DNA from: an uncultured bacterium | GTDB lineage: Bacteria; Patescibacteriota; Minisyncoccia; Phycocordibacterales; CAIZIN01 | Direction: 5' to 3' | NCBI GenBank assembly: GCA_903933085.1 | Contig: CAIZIN010000049.1 | Coordinates: 1-20,209, forward strand | Length of the DNA: 20,209 nucleotides | In this document: positions 1 to 7,835 of the stretch, in pieces | How positions within the stretch are numbered: position 1 is the first letter of the stretch | Layout of the letters: the number at the start of each line of letters is the position of its first letter | The notes under the pieces: model-generated | What the model was told of the DNA's origin: nothing | Databases searched by the model: none | The model's input: the letters and a program-made list of their open reading frames with translations, nothing else | Translations under genes and position numbers: made by a program

Positions 1-666
1 GAGGAGTTTTTAGGAAGGGATAATTTACCTGAATACTTTTTTGAAAAGCCGCACGCTATTTCTATTGAAGATGTTGCATCTCCTAATTTATATACTTGGA
101 CATTCATAAGTAAAGCCCATCAGATTGGTTTGGAGCCTCTACATTTTGAGTTTCTTGATGATATATTCGTAACAACAAATCACGACAAGGCCTCCTTAGC
201 TAAAATGTCCTTTTACCATGGTCTTGATGATAGTGGAAATATGATTAAGACTGTACAAAAAATAATCAACCTAGACGGAAGAGAAGAAAAGAAAAAACTT
301 AAAGAAATTAAAACTTTGAATGATAAATCGTTTGTTGAATTTCATCGAAATTTGATGTTAAAGAATTTCCCCGATGCTAAAATATTTGATGGGTCTGATT
401 GGTTTAAAAGTAAAGGAGGATGTGCAAAGGTGTATTATAAACATGTGCTGGCAATGACTTTGTGTCACGGAATTCTTTTTGATAATTTTTTAGATTATGA
501 CTACGAGTCTGATCTCGTAAGAAATATACTCATTCCAGCGTTCATGGAAATTGAGAGGGAATTTGGCTATCGACCTTTAATTGTAGCTGTTGCTCCGACA
601 GAAAAATCTTTAGAGAAACATTGGTTATCTTATCCAGAATTTATTAAAATTTATTTAACTAATTAA
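1..666 (+). CDS. Hypothetical protein, 5' end cut by window edge
   Basis: The reading frame is open from the first base, so this is the C-terminal 221 residues of a longer protein. The in-frame TTG at 130 is not a convincing start because coding-like sequence continues upstream of it (NLPEYFFEKPHAISIEDV). I do not recognise a family. The visible part is soluble, with no membrane segment, and rich in Asp, Glu, Lys and Phe. A charged stretch rich in Lys and Glu lies roughly in its middle (bases 280-310), and aromatic patches follow it. It ends 11 bases before the histidine kinase, so the two may be cotranscribed. That spacing is the only clue to its role. Confidence 0.75.
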   Translation, partial: EEFLGRDNLPEYFFEKPHAISIEDVASPNLYTWTFISKAHQIGLEPLHFEFLDDIFVTTNHDKASLAKMSFYHGLDDSGNMIKTVQKIINLDGREEKKKLKEIKTLNDKSFVEFHRNLMLKNFPDAKIFDGSDWFKSKGGCAKVYYKHVLAMTLCHGILFDNFLDYDYESDLVRNILIPAFMEIEREFGYRPLIVAVAPTEKSLEKHWLSYPEFIKIYLTN

Positions 667-677
667 TAAAGACAAAT

Positions 678-2357
678 ATGGGATTTAATCTTATAACTAA
701 TATAAAATCTTGCGTAGAGTTTGTTAACGATGTCGCTCCTCTCTCTTTGGTGTATTATTCACACTTTGTAACAATAATTTTATCGTTATTATTGGGTATT
801 TATGTTTTCTATGTTGGAAGACCATCGTTGACAAGTCGAATCTTTTTTGGACTTACTGTATTCTTTTCTGCATATGTGGTTTTTGATTTTGTAACGTGGG
901 TAAGTTACGATAGTACAGATTACATGTTTTATTGGTCATGTTTAGGTATTTTAGCTTCGTTGGTGTATATATCTGCAATATATTTTTCTTATGCGTTTAT
1001 GAAAAAGAAAAATATTCCATTCTCTTACGTTGTAATTTTCTTTATTTTATTATTACCTGTAGTGGTTTTAACTCCAACTTTTTTGAATTTGTCTGGGTTT
1101 AGTAATTTTGATTGTAATGCTATTGAACAGGTGTATTTTACGAATTACTATCATTCTCTTGGTTTCGTTGCGTTTTTTTGGATTTTAATATTAGCTATTT
1201 CAACTTCCAGAAAAAGTAAGGATTCAGCCTTTAAATCTCAAATACTTTTTATGACATTGGGAATTGAGGCTTTGATTTTAATGTTCCTTTCAGCAACTTT
1301 CTTGGATACTTATTTAGTTTTGGCAGGAATAACAAGTGATTATATGTTTGGAAATTATGGTCTCTTTGGGATGCCAATTTTTATAGGTTTTGTGGTATTT
1401 AATATGGTCAAGTTTAAAACTTTTAATGTTAGACTCTTTGGTGCTCAAGCTCTTGTGTTTACTCTCGTGGCTTTTTTGGCGTCTAGATTATTTCTTAATG
1501 AAACGGGAATAAGTAGGACTATCACATTTGTAAACTTGGTTGTTGTTTGTCTCACTGGCTACTTCTTGATTAAAAGTGTTAGGAAGGAGATTTCTGCTCG
1601 AGAGAGGATTGAAACTCTTGCAGATCAGTTGGAGCATACAAATGAGAAGTTGAGGGTGTTGGATCAACAAAAGACACAATTCGTTTCTCTGGCTTCACAT
1701 CAGCTTCGGGCACCACTCACAGCAATCAAGGGATATCTTTCAATGATACTTGAAGGAGATTATGGACCTGTGGAAGGGGAAACAAGAGAGATGATCGAGA
1801 GGGTAGAGACTTCTGCAAATAATCTTGTAACAATTGTTGGGGACTTCTTAGATGTGTCACGTATTGAACAAGGGGCTATGAGATATGAGTGGACTGATTT
1901 TGATTTGAAAGCACTTGTCGAGACTGTTGAACATGAACTTAAACCAGGTGCTGAAAACAGAGGTCTAGTCCTTTCTCTTGAAATTGAAAAAGATGTTGAA
2001 TTTAAGGTTCATGCTGATATGAATAAACTTAAGCAGGTGTTTACAAATCTTGTTGATAACTCAATTAAATATACACCAAAAGGTGAAGTGAAAATTACGC
2101 TAAGTCGACCAAAGCCAACAGTGGTAAGATTTGAAATTAAAGATACAGGTATTGGAATCAGTGAAGCTACTTTGCCAAAATTATTTGATAAATTTGTGCG
2201 AGCTGAAGGTGCTAATGATGTAAATGTTATCGGTACCGGTCTCGGGCTCTTCGTTGCTAAAGAAATGATCAAAGCTCATGAAGGTGGAAAAATCTGGGCC
2301 GAGTCCGAAGGTTTAGGAAAAGGTTCAAGGTTCGTGGTGGAGTTGAAGGGGATTTAG
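678..2357 (+). CDS. Membrane sensor histidine kinase (7TM-type N-terminus)
   Basis: 559 aa. About the first 310 residues form a membrane sensor of seven or eight hydrophobic segments, with no obvious large extracytoplasmic domain. A short coiled-coil linker (about 310-335) leads into a HisKA dimerisation domain with the phospho-acceptor His341 in the motif SLASHQLRAPLTAIKGYL. The HATPase_c domain follows: N-box Asn461 (VDNSIKYTPKG), G1 box KDTGIGIS, F box LFDKFVRAEG and G2 box GTGLG at 519-523. All catalytic motifs are intact, so it should autophosphorylate. No response regulator is in the window, so the partner is unknown. The start ATG follows the previous gene by 11 bases with no Shine-Dalgarno. 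A strong bidirectional terminator lies downstream. The family call is firm; the stimulus cannot be read from sequence. Confidence 0.92.
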   Translation: MGFNLITNIKSCVEFVNDVAPLSLVYYSHFVTIILSLLLGIYVFYVGRPSLTSRIFFGLTVFFSAYVVFDFVTWVSYDSTDYMFYWSCLGILASLVYISAIYFSYAFMKKKNIPFSYVVIFFILLLPVVVLTPTFLNLSGFSNFDCNAIEQVYFTNYYHSLGFVAFFWILILAISTSRKSKDSAFKSQILFMTLGIEALILMFLSATFLDTYLVLAGITSDYMFGNYGLFGMPIFIGFVVFNMVKFKTFNVRLFGAQALVFTLVAFLASRLFLNETGISRTITFVNLVVVCLTGYFLIKSVRKEISARERIETLADQLEHTNEKLRVLDQQKTQFVSLASHQLRAPLTAIKGYLSMILEGDYGPVEGETREMIERVETSANNLVTIVGDFLDVSRIEQGAMRYEWTDFDLKALVETVEHELKPGAENRGLVLSLEIEKDVEFKVHADMNKLKQVFTNLVDNSIKYTPKGEVKITLSRPKPTVVRFEIKDTGIGISEATLPKLFDKFVRAEGANDVNVIGTGLGLFVAKEMIKAHEGGKIWAESEGLGKGSRFVVELKGI

Positions 2358-2361
2358 GGCA

Positions 2362-2403
2362 TGGAATATGGAACATGGAACATATAACATGTAACACATA
2401 ACG
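2362..2403 (+). repeat. Heptamer tandem array (TGGAACA type)
   Basis: Six consecutive 7-bp units in exact register: TGGAATA, TGGAACA, TGGAACA, TATAACA, TGTAACA, CATAACG. The consensus NRKAACA is the one found in the array at 7728-7797. It starts just after the kinase stop codon and ends before the terminator. Confidence 0.75.
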
Positions 2404-2410
2404 AAGAAAC

Positions 2411-2450
2411 ATAATAAAAAATACCACCCGAAAGTGGTATTTTTTATTAT
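2411..2450. terminator. Strong bidirectional intrinsic terminator
   Basis: A perfect 17-bp stem, ATAATAAAAAATACCAC (2411-2427) against 2434-2450, with a six-base CCGAAA loop. The right arm carries a T6 run, and the A6 run of the left arm gives a U-tract on the opposite strand. It would end kinase transcription and insulate the hydrolase gene. Confidence 0.9.
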
Positions 2451-2503
2451 GCCTGGCTTCAGCTTAGGAATACCTTAGTTGAACGGGGCTTATGCCCACA
2501 GGC
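2451..2503. other. Compact structured intergenic element, function unknown
   Basis: GCCTG (2451-2455) can pair with CAGGC (2499-2503), enclosing a GGGC-TTAT-GCCC hairpin and an imperfect CTTAGG/CCTTAG pair. It is GC-rich compared with its surroundings. It could be a small RNA, a protein-binding site or a mobile-element remnant; the sequence alone does not decide. Confidence 0.35.
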
Positions 2504-2531
2504 ACATCTACAGCATAATATTTTTTGATGA

Positions 2532-2543
2532 TATAATCAATAA
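2532..2543 (+). promoter_or_regulatory. -10 box of a leaderless promoter
   Basis: A perfect TATAAT at 2532-2537 is followed by six bases and then the ATG at 2544. The expected transcription start therefore falls on the A of the start codon. No Shine-Dalgarno is present and no convincing -35 is visible. Confidence 0.7.
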
Positions 2544-3299
2544 ATGGAGATATTTACAATAAATGGGAATTATCATAACAGACCTACAGATGTATTCGTT
2601 TCAAAAACAAAAGAAAGTGTAAAATCTGTGACTATTTTTGTTAATGGTTTATATGGTGTTTTTGATCCAACTGAAAAAACCGATAAATTAAATATATTAA
2701 TTAAAAAATTAGTTGAAGGTGATATCACAAATTGTGTGAGCTATAACTCTTCAAGAGATTTTGAATTTGATTCTACCTTGGAATATAGAGAAAGAATTGA
2801 TGCTTTTAAAGATAAAACATTTTTACAAGAGTTGGAAGATCTTAAAGACGTTGTAGGGTGGGTGACTGGAAATTGTGAAAAAATATTTGGAATAAAGAGA
2901 GAAGAGCTAGTCTTGAACATTCATGGTAATTCACTAGGCGGAACGCTCGCAATCCTTTTATGTGATTTCTTTCCTTCGATTAAGAAAATTTCATTATGTG
3001 GCAGTGGTTGTGGAACAAATGGATCAACTAAGTCCATCATGTCTACCATTATTGATGAGGAAGATATATTGAAGTCTGTTGGTTTGTTTGAGGGAGACCT
3101 TTTATTGTTACAAGGGGGAGAAGATACTACCGTTCCACAAGAATCAGGTTTAAAAATATTAAACTATGCAATCAAAGCAAATAAAATTCATATAGTTGTG
3201 CCAGGTGTTAACCATAATTTTTCAAAAATATGGGGGATAGAGAATGATGAGGTGAAAGAAATGTTTGTAGCTGTTATATTTGACTTTTTAACTAAATAA
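2544..3299 (+). CDS. Alpha/beta hydrolase-fold protein
   Basis: 251 aa, soluble, no signal peptide. The nucleophile elbow reads NIHGNSLGG (G-x-S-x-G with Ser130) and follows a hydrophobic strand. Asp194 in LLLQGGEDTTVP and His224 in VPGVNHNF sit where the acid and base of the triad belong, so a complete Ser-Asp-His triad is likely. The GGEDTTVP segment is typical of esterase, peptidase and acyl-hydrolase members of the superfamily. Substrate cannot be assigned. The promoter implies a leaderless mRNA. The next gene starts 56 bases downstream with its own -10 and Shine-Dalgarno, so the two are not clearly an operon. The fold call is strong; anything more specific would be guessing. Confidence 0.85.
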   Translation: MEIFTINGNYHNRPTDVFVSKTKESVKSVTIFVNGLYGVFDPTEKTDKLNILIKKLVEGDITNCVSYNSSRDFEFDSTLEYRERIDAFKDKTFLQELEDLKDVVGWVTGNCEKIFGIKREELVLNIHGNSLGGTLAILLCDFFPSIKKISLCGSGCGTNGSTKSIMSTIIDEEDILKSVGLFEGDLLLLQGGEDTTVPQESGLKILNYAIKANKIHIVVPGVNHNFSKIWGIENDEVKEMFVAVIFDFLTK

Positions 3300-3326
3300 T
3301 GATGATATGTGTTTAGTTCATTCAAA

Positions 3327-3351
3327 TATAAAATCAAAAACAAAAGGAGGG
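3327..3351 (+). promoter_or_regulatory. -10-like box and strong Shine-Dalgarno
   Basis: TATAAA at 3327-3332 would give a start near 3339. AAAAGGAGGG ends at 3351, five bases before the ATG at 3356. This is the only strong Shine-Dalgarno I see before a gene in the window, in contrast to the leaderless-looking starts elsewhere. Confidence 0.6.
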
Positions 3352-3355
3352 TTAT

Positions 3356-4579
3356 ATGAAACTAACAGATATTCTCGAGGGCATTTATTGTGCAAAGACC
3401 CGTGAATCAAACTTGATCTATCTTGAACGTTATGTGAATGACGCTAAAGGTGATTTTAGTAACCACTCTGATGTAGATATCAGGTATTCTCCCGAGACAG
3501 GACTTGCTTGCTTCGATGTAGCATATAGACTTATCAATACTTCTAGTGTACACATACTGAGAGCCAATCCGTCTAGTGAACTTGAAGAAGAGGTCATCAC
3601 TAAGGATGGGCAAGTTAAATTCATTTGGCATCCTGATATGGAAACTTCTTTCAATGGTGCATCTGATGGTTGCTATAAGATGTCGTCTACATCATCAACA
3701 AGAACAATGCTTACTCAAGATTTGAGTTATAATTTTATGGTGAAAACCGATCTTGATAAGAAACATTTTCGTTTTCGGCGTAGGCTTAAGGGTAGTTCAG
3801 TCAAGCATAGTTTAATGATAAACACGGATATATCTGAAGCTGTGAAAAATGCCATGGTTCCATTTTATGGTTATCTGCCAGAAAGCCTTGGATTTGTATA
3901 TGGTGATGAAGTAAGTGGAAGTGGTGTTTTGTTTAGAGAGATTATTCCGTATCCTCTTGTTGAGGAATCAAGACAACTTATCCCATATTTTTCACTCTAC
4001 TCTCGTGACTCATTTTCTGACAACGATAAACCCTTACTTATTCAACTGATTGAACGCAATTCACATAGTGACCCGTTAGGTTTCTTTGCGGATGTCATTG
4101 TTGGATTTGTCCAAGATACTTGGATGTATCTCGTGCATGAAAGGGGTATCTTACCTGAACTTCATGGTCAGAATGCTTTACTGGAAATAGATACAAACGG
4201 AATTCCTAAACGATTGATTCACCGAGATTTTCAAAGTATATATTCGGATGGTTGTATAAGATAATCAAAAGGGCTTCCACAGTTCGGAAAACATATAATC
4301 GGTGTTGAGGATGGAATTACTCGACCTCAACAATATAGTCTTGTGTTTGATCATGAGATTTCGCGATACTTGTTTGAAAGGATGGTAAAGGTCTTTGTTG
4401 AGTTTTATCCACAATATTCTTCTGAGGATGTCGCCTGGAATATGGTTGAACGTTTTAGGAAGATTCCAGGGAACAATCTCAATGTATTTCCTCACACTAC
4501 TTATCGGTTTTCAAAGCAACCGATGGTGGGGAATAATGTTACTCTTGTCGATACTGGAGAAAGACCTGTCTTTAGATGA
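3356..4579 (+). pseudogene. IucA/IucC-like siderophore synthetase, interrupted by an in-frame TAA
   Basis: Codons 1-302 end at TAA (4262-4264). The same frame then continues without further interruption to TGA at 4579, giving 406 residues apart from the stop. Family-like features run through both parts: WHPDM (HPWQ-like) near residue 90, SSTSSTRT followed by FMVKTDL (the S-x-RT and K-L segment), SGVLFREIIP, ELHGQNALLEID and LIHRDFQSIY. After the stop come SKGLPQFGKHIIGVE and YSLVFDHEISRYLF. This order matches NRPS-independent siderophore synthetases, which join carboxylic acids to amines or alcohols using ATP. Known members are about 580-620 aa; this one is short at the N-terminus. The rest of the frame is well preserved, so the change looks recent, or the stop may be read through or be a sequencing error. 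The strong Shine-Dalgarno and the isolated position suggest horizontal transfer. The family call comes from motif recall, without a search. Confidence 0.6.
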
Positions 4580-4586
4580 TAAAACC

Positions 4587-4624
4587 ATAGAGCTATCCCA
4601 GGATACTGGATAGCTCTATTTTAT
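4587..4624 (+). terminator. Intrinsic terminator after the IucA/IucC-like gene
   Basis: A perfect 12-bp stem, ATAGAGCTATCC (4587-4598) with GGATAGCTCTAT (4608-4619) and a nine-base loop, followed by TTT and an AT-rich tail. It starts seven bases after the TGA at 4579, which supports treating 3356-4579 as one unit. Confidence 0.85.
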
Positions 4625-4656
4625 ATAGTAATGACATAAGTGTTCTAATTTGATAT

Positions 4657-4668
4657 TATAATGTGACT
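4657..4668 (+). promoter_or_regulatory. -10 box of a leaderless promoter for trpS
   Basis: A perfect TATAAT at 4657-4662 is followed by six bases to the ATG at 4669, so the predicted transcript begins on the start codon. The in-frame GTG at 4663 would lie upstream of the predicted transcription start and is rejected for that reason. Confidence 0.7.
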
Positions 4669-5613
4669 ATGAAAATCTTACTTTCGGGGGTGAAACCTAC
4701 GGGGCGACCACATATTGGTAATTATTTTGGAGCAATGAAGCAATTTGTGGATTTGCAAAATGAATACGATTCTCGTATTTTTATTGCCGATTTACATGCT
4801 TTTACAACAACAACGGATGCTAAGCAGATTCGTGAGGATATTATTGGGGTGGCTCTCGACTATTTGGCTATTGGGCTTGATCCAAAAAAATGTTTGATAT
4901 TCAAGCAATCTGACGTACCGCAAGTAACTGAGCTTTGTTGGTTATTTGATTGTATTACTACAATGCCTTACCTTATGCGCGCTCACTCATTTAAGGATGC
5001 AGAAGCAAAAAACAAAGATATAAGCGTTGGAACATTTAATTATCCTATGCTTATGGCTGCCGATATTTTAATTCAAGATTCAAATGTTGTGCCTGTGGGT
5101 CAGGATCAAAAACAACATGTTGAGTTTGCTCGAGACACAGCGGAGAAATTTAATAGAATTTTTGGAGAAACGTTTATCTTGCCGGAATCCTTAATATTAG
5201 AAAATGTGGCAGTGGTGCCAGGTATTGATGGGCAGAAGATGAGTAAAAGTTATAACAATACAATTTCACTTTTTGCTACTGATGAAGAAATACAAAAAGC
5301 TGTGATGGGTATTGTTACAGATTCAAGTGGAGGAATTCCAAAAAATGTTTATGCGATGCATTCTCTTTTTAAAACAAAGGAAGAACTTGATCAAATATAT
5401 TCTGAGAATGAGGGTAAATACAAAGTGCTAAAAGATTTGCTTGCTGAAGATATAAAAACCTTCATTCGTCCACTCCGTGAAAAGCGAGCTGAACTCGAAA
5501 AAGATTTACCAAATGTATTGCAGATCTTAAAAGAAAATGGAGAAAAAGCTAGGGCTATTGCCGAGATAAAAATGAAAGAAATTAGGGAGAAGATTGGGGT
5601 GAGTCTTTATTAG
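4669..5613 (+). CDS. trpS: Tryptophanyl-tRNA synthetase
   Basis: Class Ic aminoacyl-tRNA synthetase, charging tRNA-Trp with tryptophan in the cytoplasm. 314 aa from the ATG, a normal size for compact bacterial TrpRS. The N-terminal SGVKPTGRPHIGNYFGA contains the HIGH-like PHIGN. The tryptophan-site region includes FNYPMLMAADIL and VPVGQDQKQHVEFARD. The second class I signature KMSKS is intact at 190-194. A helical anticodon-binding C-terminus follows and ends in a charged helix. The frame is open six bases further up to a GTG, but the -10 geometry favours the ATG. The gene stands alone with its own promoter. Confidence 0.96.
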   Translation: MKILLSGVKPTGRPHIGNYFGAMKQFVDLQNEYDSRIFIADLHAFTTTTDAKQIREDIIGVALDYLAIGLDPKKCLIFKQSDVPQVTELCWLFDCITTMPYLMRAHSFKDAEAKNKDISVGTFNYPMLMAADILIQDSNVVPVGQDQKQHVEFARDTAEKFNRIFGETFILPESLILENVAVVPGIDGQKMSKSYNNTISLFATDEEIQKAVMGIVTDSSGGIPKNVYAMHSLFKTKEELDQIYSENEGKYKVLKDLLAEDIKTFIRPLREKRAELEKDLPNVLQILKENGEKARAIAEIKMKEIREKIGVSLY

Positions 5614-5790
5614 TATTATTGTTTTTTTATAACAACAGAGGATCAGAGTTGGTTCGTATTGTCGTTACTGTGAAGTCGGAGTGGAGCCAGACTGCAAGGA
5701 CGGAACATGGCGGTGCGAGACGTGGTCAGAAGATTTTTCACCAGAAAAATACTTGTGATCAGATCGGCAATCCAGGTTCTGGATTTTTCA

Positions 5791-5820
5791 GACTGGATTC
5801 CGGTCTCCACCGGAATGACA
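5791..5820 (+). repeat. REP-like palindromic unit, single copy
   Basis: GACTGGATTCCGG, then the short loop region, then CCGGAATGACA. The same 30-base frame occurs as each arm of 10531-10633. The stem here is ATTCCGGT/ACCGGAAT instead of ATTCCGGC/GCCGGAAT: both sides changed together, so pairing is kept. Confidence 0.75.
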
Positions 5821-5888
5821 GAGGTCTCAAGGATAAAAGGCTAGGATTCCCGTGAGCGATGAGGATGATAATATGTGAGATTATTAAT

Positions 5889-5923
5889 TTTTACATTTTA
5901 CTTTTTACATTTTAAATTTACAA
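5889..5923 (+). repeat. Heptamer tandem array (TTTTACA type)
   Basis: Units TTTTACA, TTTTACT, TTTTACA, TTTTAAA and a degenerate TTTACAA run in exact 7-bp register up to the start codon of the ABC gene. TACATT (5906-5911) inside it may also serve as a weak -10. Confidence 0.65.
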
Positions 5924-5924
5924 C

Positions 5925-7718
5925 GTGGAAAATTCAAAAAAAAATAATACGATTTATCCAAAGGTAACCTTTCTTGAAACTATGGGTTATATTTGGAAGG
6001 GTGTGGGCAAAAACAAAAGCCTACTTTTTACCACTGTTATATTACTAGGGGTGGGGAGCGCGATTGGTGTTGTTACTCCAGTATACTACAAAAAGTTTTT
6101 TGATATTCTTTCTTCAGGTGGGGATAAGGTGGTTCTGGTGCCATCTTTAGTACATCAAATAACTATCATTTTAATTATCCAAGCAGTGGCATGGGTATTT
6201 TGGAGAATTGGCTCTTTGACAAACGTTTCTTTTCAGGCAAACACAATGGCGAATTTACGAAGGCAGGCCTATGGAATTCTAATGAAACACTCATATGGTT
6301 TCTTCACAAACAACTTCACTGGTTCTCTTGTTCAGAGAGTTGGTAGATATGCGAGGGCTTTTGAAAAATTATCAGACAGATTCACTTGGGATGTTGTACC
6401 GTTAGCGGTACGGCTGGTTGGTATCTTTATTGTTACATACACAATTAATCCAAAACTCACTGCAATTATTTTTGCTTGGACATTTACATATATGCTTGTT
6501 AGCTATTTCTATTCAAATTGGAGATTAAAATATGATATTCAAATGGCCGAAGCAGATTCCCATACTACTGCAGTACTTGCCGATACTATTACAAACCAAA
6601 ACAATATAGAATTATTTAGTCGTTATCCCGATGAGGTTAAAAATTTTGAAAATGTTACTGAGGATCAAAGAAAAATAACTGTAAAGGGTTGGAATATTCA
6701 TATGGGACTAGATGCTATACAGGCATTCTTTGCTTTTGTCATTGAATTTGCTGTATTTTATCTTGCTATTATTTATTGGCAAACGGGTTTTCTCACCGTA
6801 GGTTCATTTGTGCTTATTCAGCTATATATAGTTGGCTTAAGTGGTCAGCTTTGGAACTTTGCAAGAATCGTTCGAGATTTTTATCAGGGCTATGCTGACT
6901 CAAAAGAGATGATTGAAATAATGCAATTGCCTTATGAGATAAAAGATACTCCGATAGCAAAAGATGTGGATATAACTGAGGGTAAAATTACATTTCAAAA
7001 TGTTAATTATGCTTTTAATGAGACTCGAAGTGTTTTAGATAATTTAAATGTTGAAATAGAGGCTGGAGAAAAAGTTGCACTTGTTGGGGCTTCTGGTGCT
7101 GGTAAGACAACTTTTATAAGATTAATTTTGAGATTTTATGATGTTACAAGTGGTCATATTCAAATTGATGGGAATGATATTCAACATATTACACTTGATA
7201 GCTTGAGAGAAAATGTAAGTTTGGTTCCTCAGGACCCACTTCTTTTCCATAGGACAATTAAAGAAAATATTCGTTATGGGAGACCAAATGCAACTGATAA
7301 AGAAGTTGAAAGGGCAGCCCAGCTAGCACACTGTAGTGAATTTATTGATGTGTTGCCAAATAGGTATGACACCTATGTTGGAGAGAGGGGTATAAAACTT
7401 TCTGGTGGTGAAAGACAGAGAGTGGCTATTGCTCGGGCGATTCTTAAAAATGCACCAATACTTATTTTGGATGAGGCTACATCAAGTTTGGATTCCCATT
7501 CAGAATCTCTTATTCAAGATGCTCTTGATACTCTAATGAAGGGTAAGACAACTATTGTTATAGCACATAGACTTTCAACCATTAGAAAAATGGATCGGAT
7601 TATTGTACTCGAAGAAGGTAAAGTTTTGGAAGAAGGTTCGCATGCGACCCTTATTAAGAAAGAGGGAAGTTTGTATCGAAAATTATGGGATCTACAAGCT
7701 GGAGGGTTTTTGAAATAA
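5925..7718 (+). CDS. ABC exporter half-transporter 1 (membrane + ATPase)
   Basis: 597 aa. An N-terminal type I exporter membrane domain has about six helices spanning residues 35-320. The nucleotide-binding domain follows with Walker A GASGAGKTT (388-396, Lys394), signature LSGGE (492-496), Walker B LILDEATSSLD (Asp516, catalytic Glu517) and H-loop His548. All ATPase residues are canonical. The start is GTG at 5925; the next in-frame ATG would remove the first 19 residues. The next gene is a second half-transporter of nearly the same length, so a heterodimeric multidrug or lipid-type exporter in the cytoplasmic membrane is the likely assembly. Substrate is unknown; MsbA-like naming would overstate the evidence. 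Confidence 0.93.
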   Translation: MENSKKNNTIYPKVTFLETMGYIWKGVGKNKSLLFTTVILLGVGSAIGVVTPVYYKKFFDILSSGGDKVVLVPSLVHQITIILIIQAVAWVFWRIGSLTNVSFQANTMANLRRQAYGILMKHSYGFFTNNFTGSLVQRVGRYARAFEKLSDRFTWDVVPLAVRLVGIFIVTYTINPKLTAIIFAWTFTYMLVSYFYSNWRLKYDIQMAEADSHTTAVLADTITNQNNIELFSRYPDEVKNFENVTEDQRKITVKGWNIHMGLDAIQAFFAFVIEFAVFYLAIIYWQTGFLTVGSFVLIQLYIVGLSGQLWNFARIVRDFYQGYADSKEMIEIMQLPYEIKDTPIAKDVDITEGKITFQNVNYAFNETRSVLDNLNVEIEAGEKVALVGASGAGKTTFIRLILRFYDVTSGHIQIDGNDIQHITLDSLRENVSLVPQDPLLFHRTIKENIRYGRPNATDKEVERAAQLAHCSEFIDVLPNRYDTYVGERGIKLSGGERQRVAIARAILKNAPILILDEATSSLDSHSESLIQDALDTLMKGKTTIVIAHRLSTIRKMDRIIVLEEGKVLEEGSHATLIKKEGSLYRKLWDLQAGGFLK

Positions 7719-7727
7719 AAGATAATA

Positions 7728-7797
7728 AATAACATAGAACAGATAACAAATAACAGATAACATAGAACAGATAACATAGAACAAATAACAAATAACA
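7728..7797 (+). repeat. Heptamer tandem array, ten units (RATAACA/TAGAACA)
   Basis: Ten 7-bp units in perfect register: AATAACA, TAGAACA, GATAACA, AATAACA, GATAACA, TAGAACA, GATAACA, TAGAACA, AATAACA, AATAACA. Only positions 1 and 3 vary within the array. It fills the gap between the two ABC genes, where no hairpin terminator is visible. Confidence 0.85.
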
Positions 7798-7817
7798 AGT
7801 TACTAGTGACAAATCTG

Positions 7818-7832
7818 TGTTAGAATTATCAT
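7818..7832 (+). promoter_or_regulatory. Extended -10 promoter of the second ABC gene
   Basis: TGTTAGAAT (7818-7826) fits the TGn plus -10 form. The expected start near 7833 leaves at most about three bases before the ATG at 7836, so the message would be essentially leaderless. Confidence 0.5.
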
Positions 7833-7835
7833 AAA

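Larger units (their letters stand above)
5614..5924. other. Intergenic region with a GC-rich insert, hairpins and repeats
   Basis: About 310 bases without a convincing gene. Bases 5640-5870 are clearly richer in G and C than the rest of the window. They contain an ATTTTTC/GAAAAAT hairpin (5733-5750) and a small terminator-like hairpin, AATCCAG-GTT-CTGGATT followed by T's (5769-5788). Next come a REP-like unit (5791-5820) and an AT-rich heptamer array. The reading frame that crosses it is low-complexity and translates through the REP unit, so I do not call a protein. An uncharacterised small RNA is possible but unproven. Confidence 0.5.

Noticed and set aside
2460..2500. Integron attC-like site (GTTGAAC fits GTTRRRY)
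   Set aside because: Only one core-like sequence is present, with no matching RYYYAAC partner in the right position and no integrase in view.
4262..4264. Genome-wide recoding of TAA as an explanation for the in-frame stop
   Set aside because: TAA ends several intact genes here (for example ftsW's neighbours, aspS and the HIT gene) at the expected family lengths, so general reassignment is excluded.
5619..5855. 78-residue plus-strand frame after trpS
   Set aside because: Low-complexity composition, no promoter or start signal, and it ends in translated REP-like sequence.
7728..7797. CRISPR array
   Set aside because: Units are seven bases with no spacers, and there are no cas genes; it is a simple tandem repeat.
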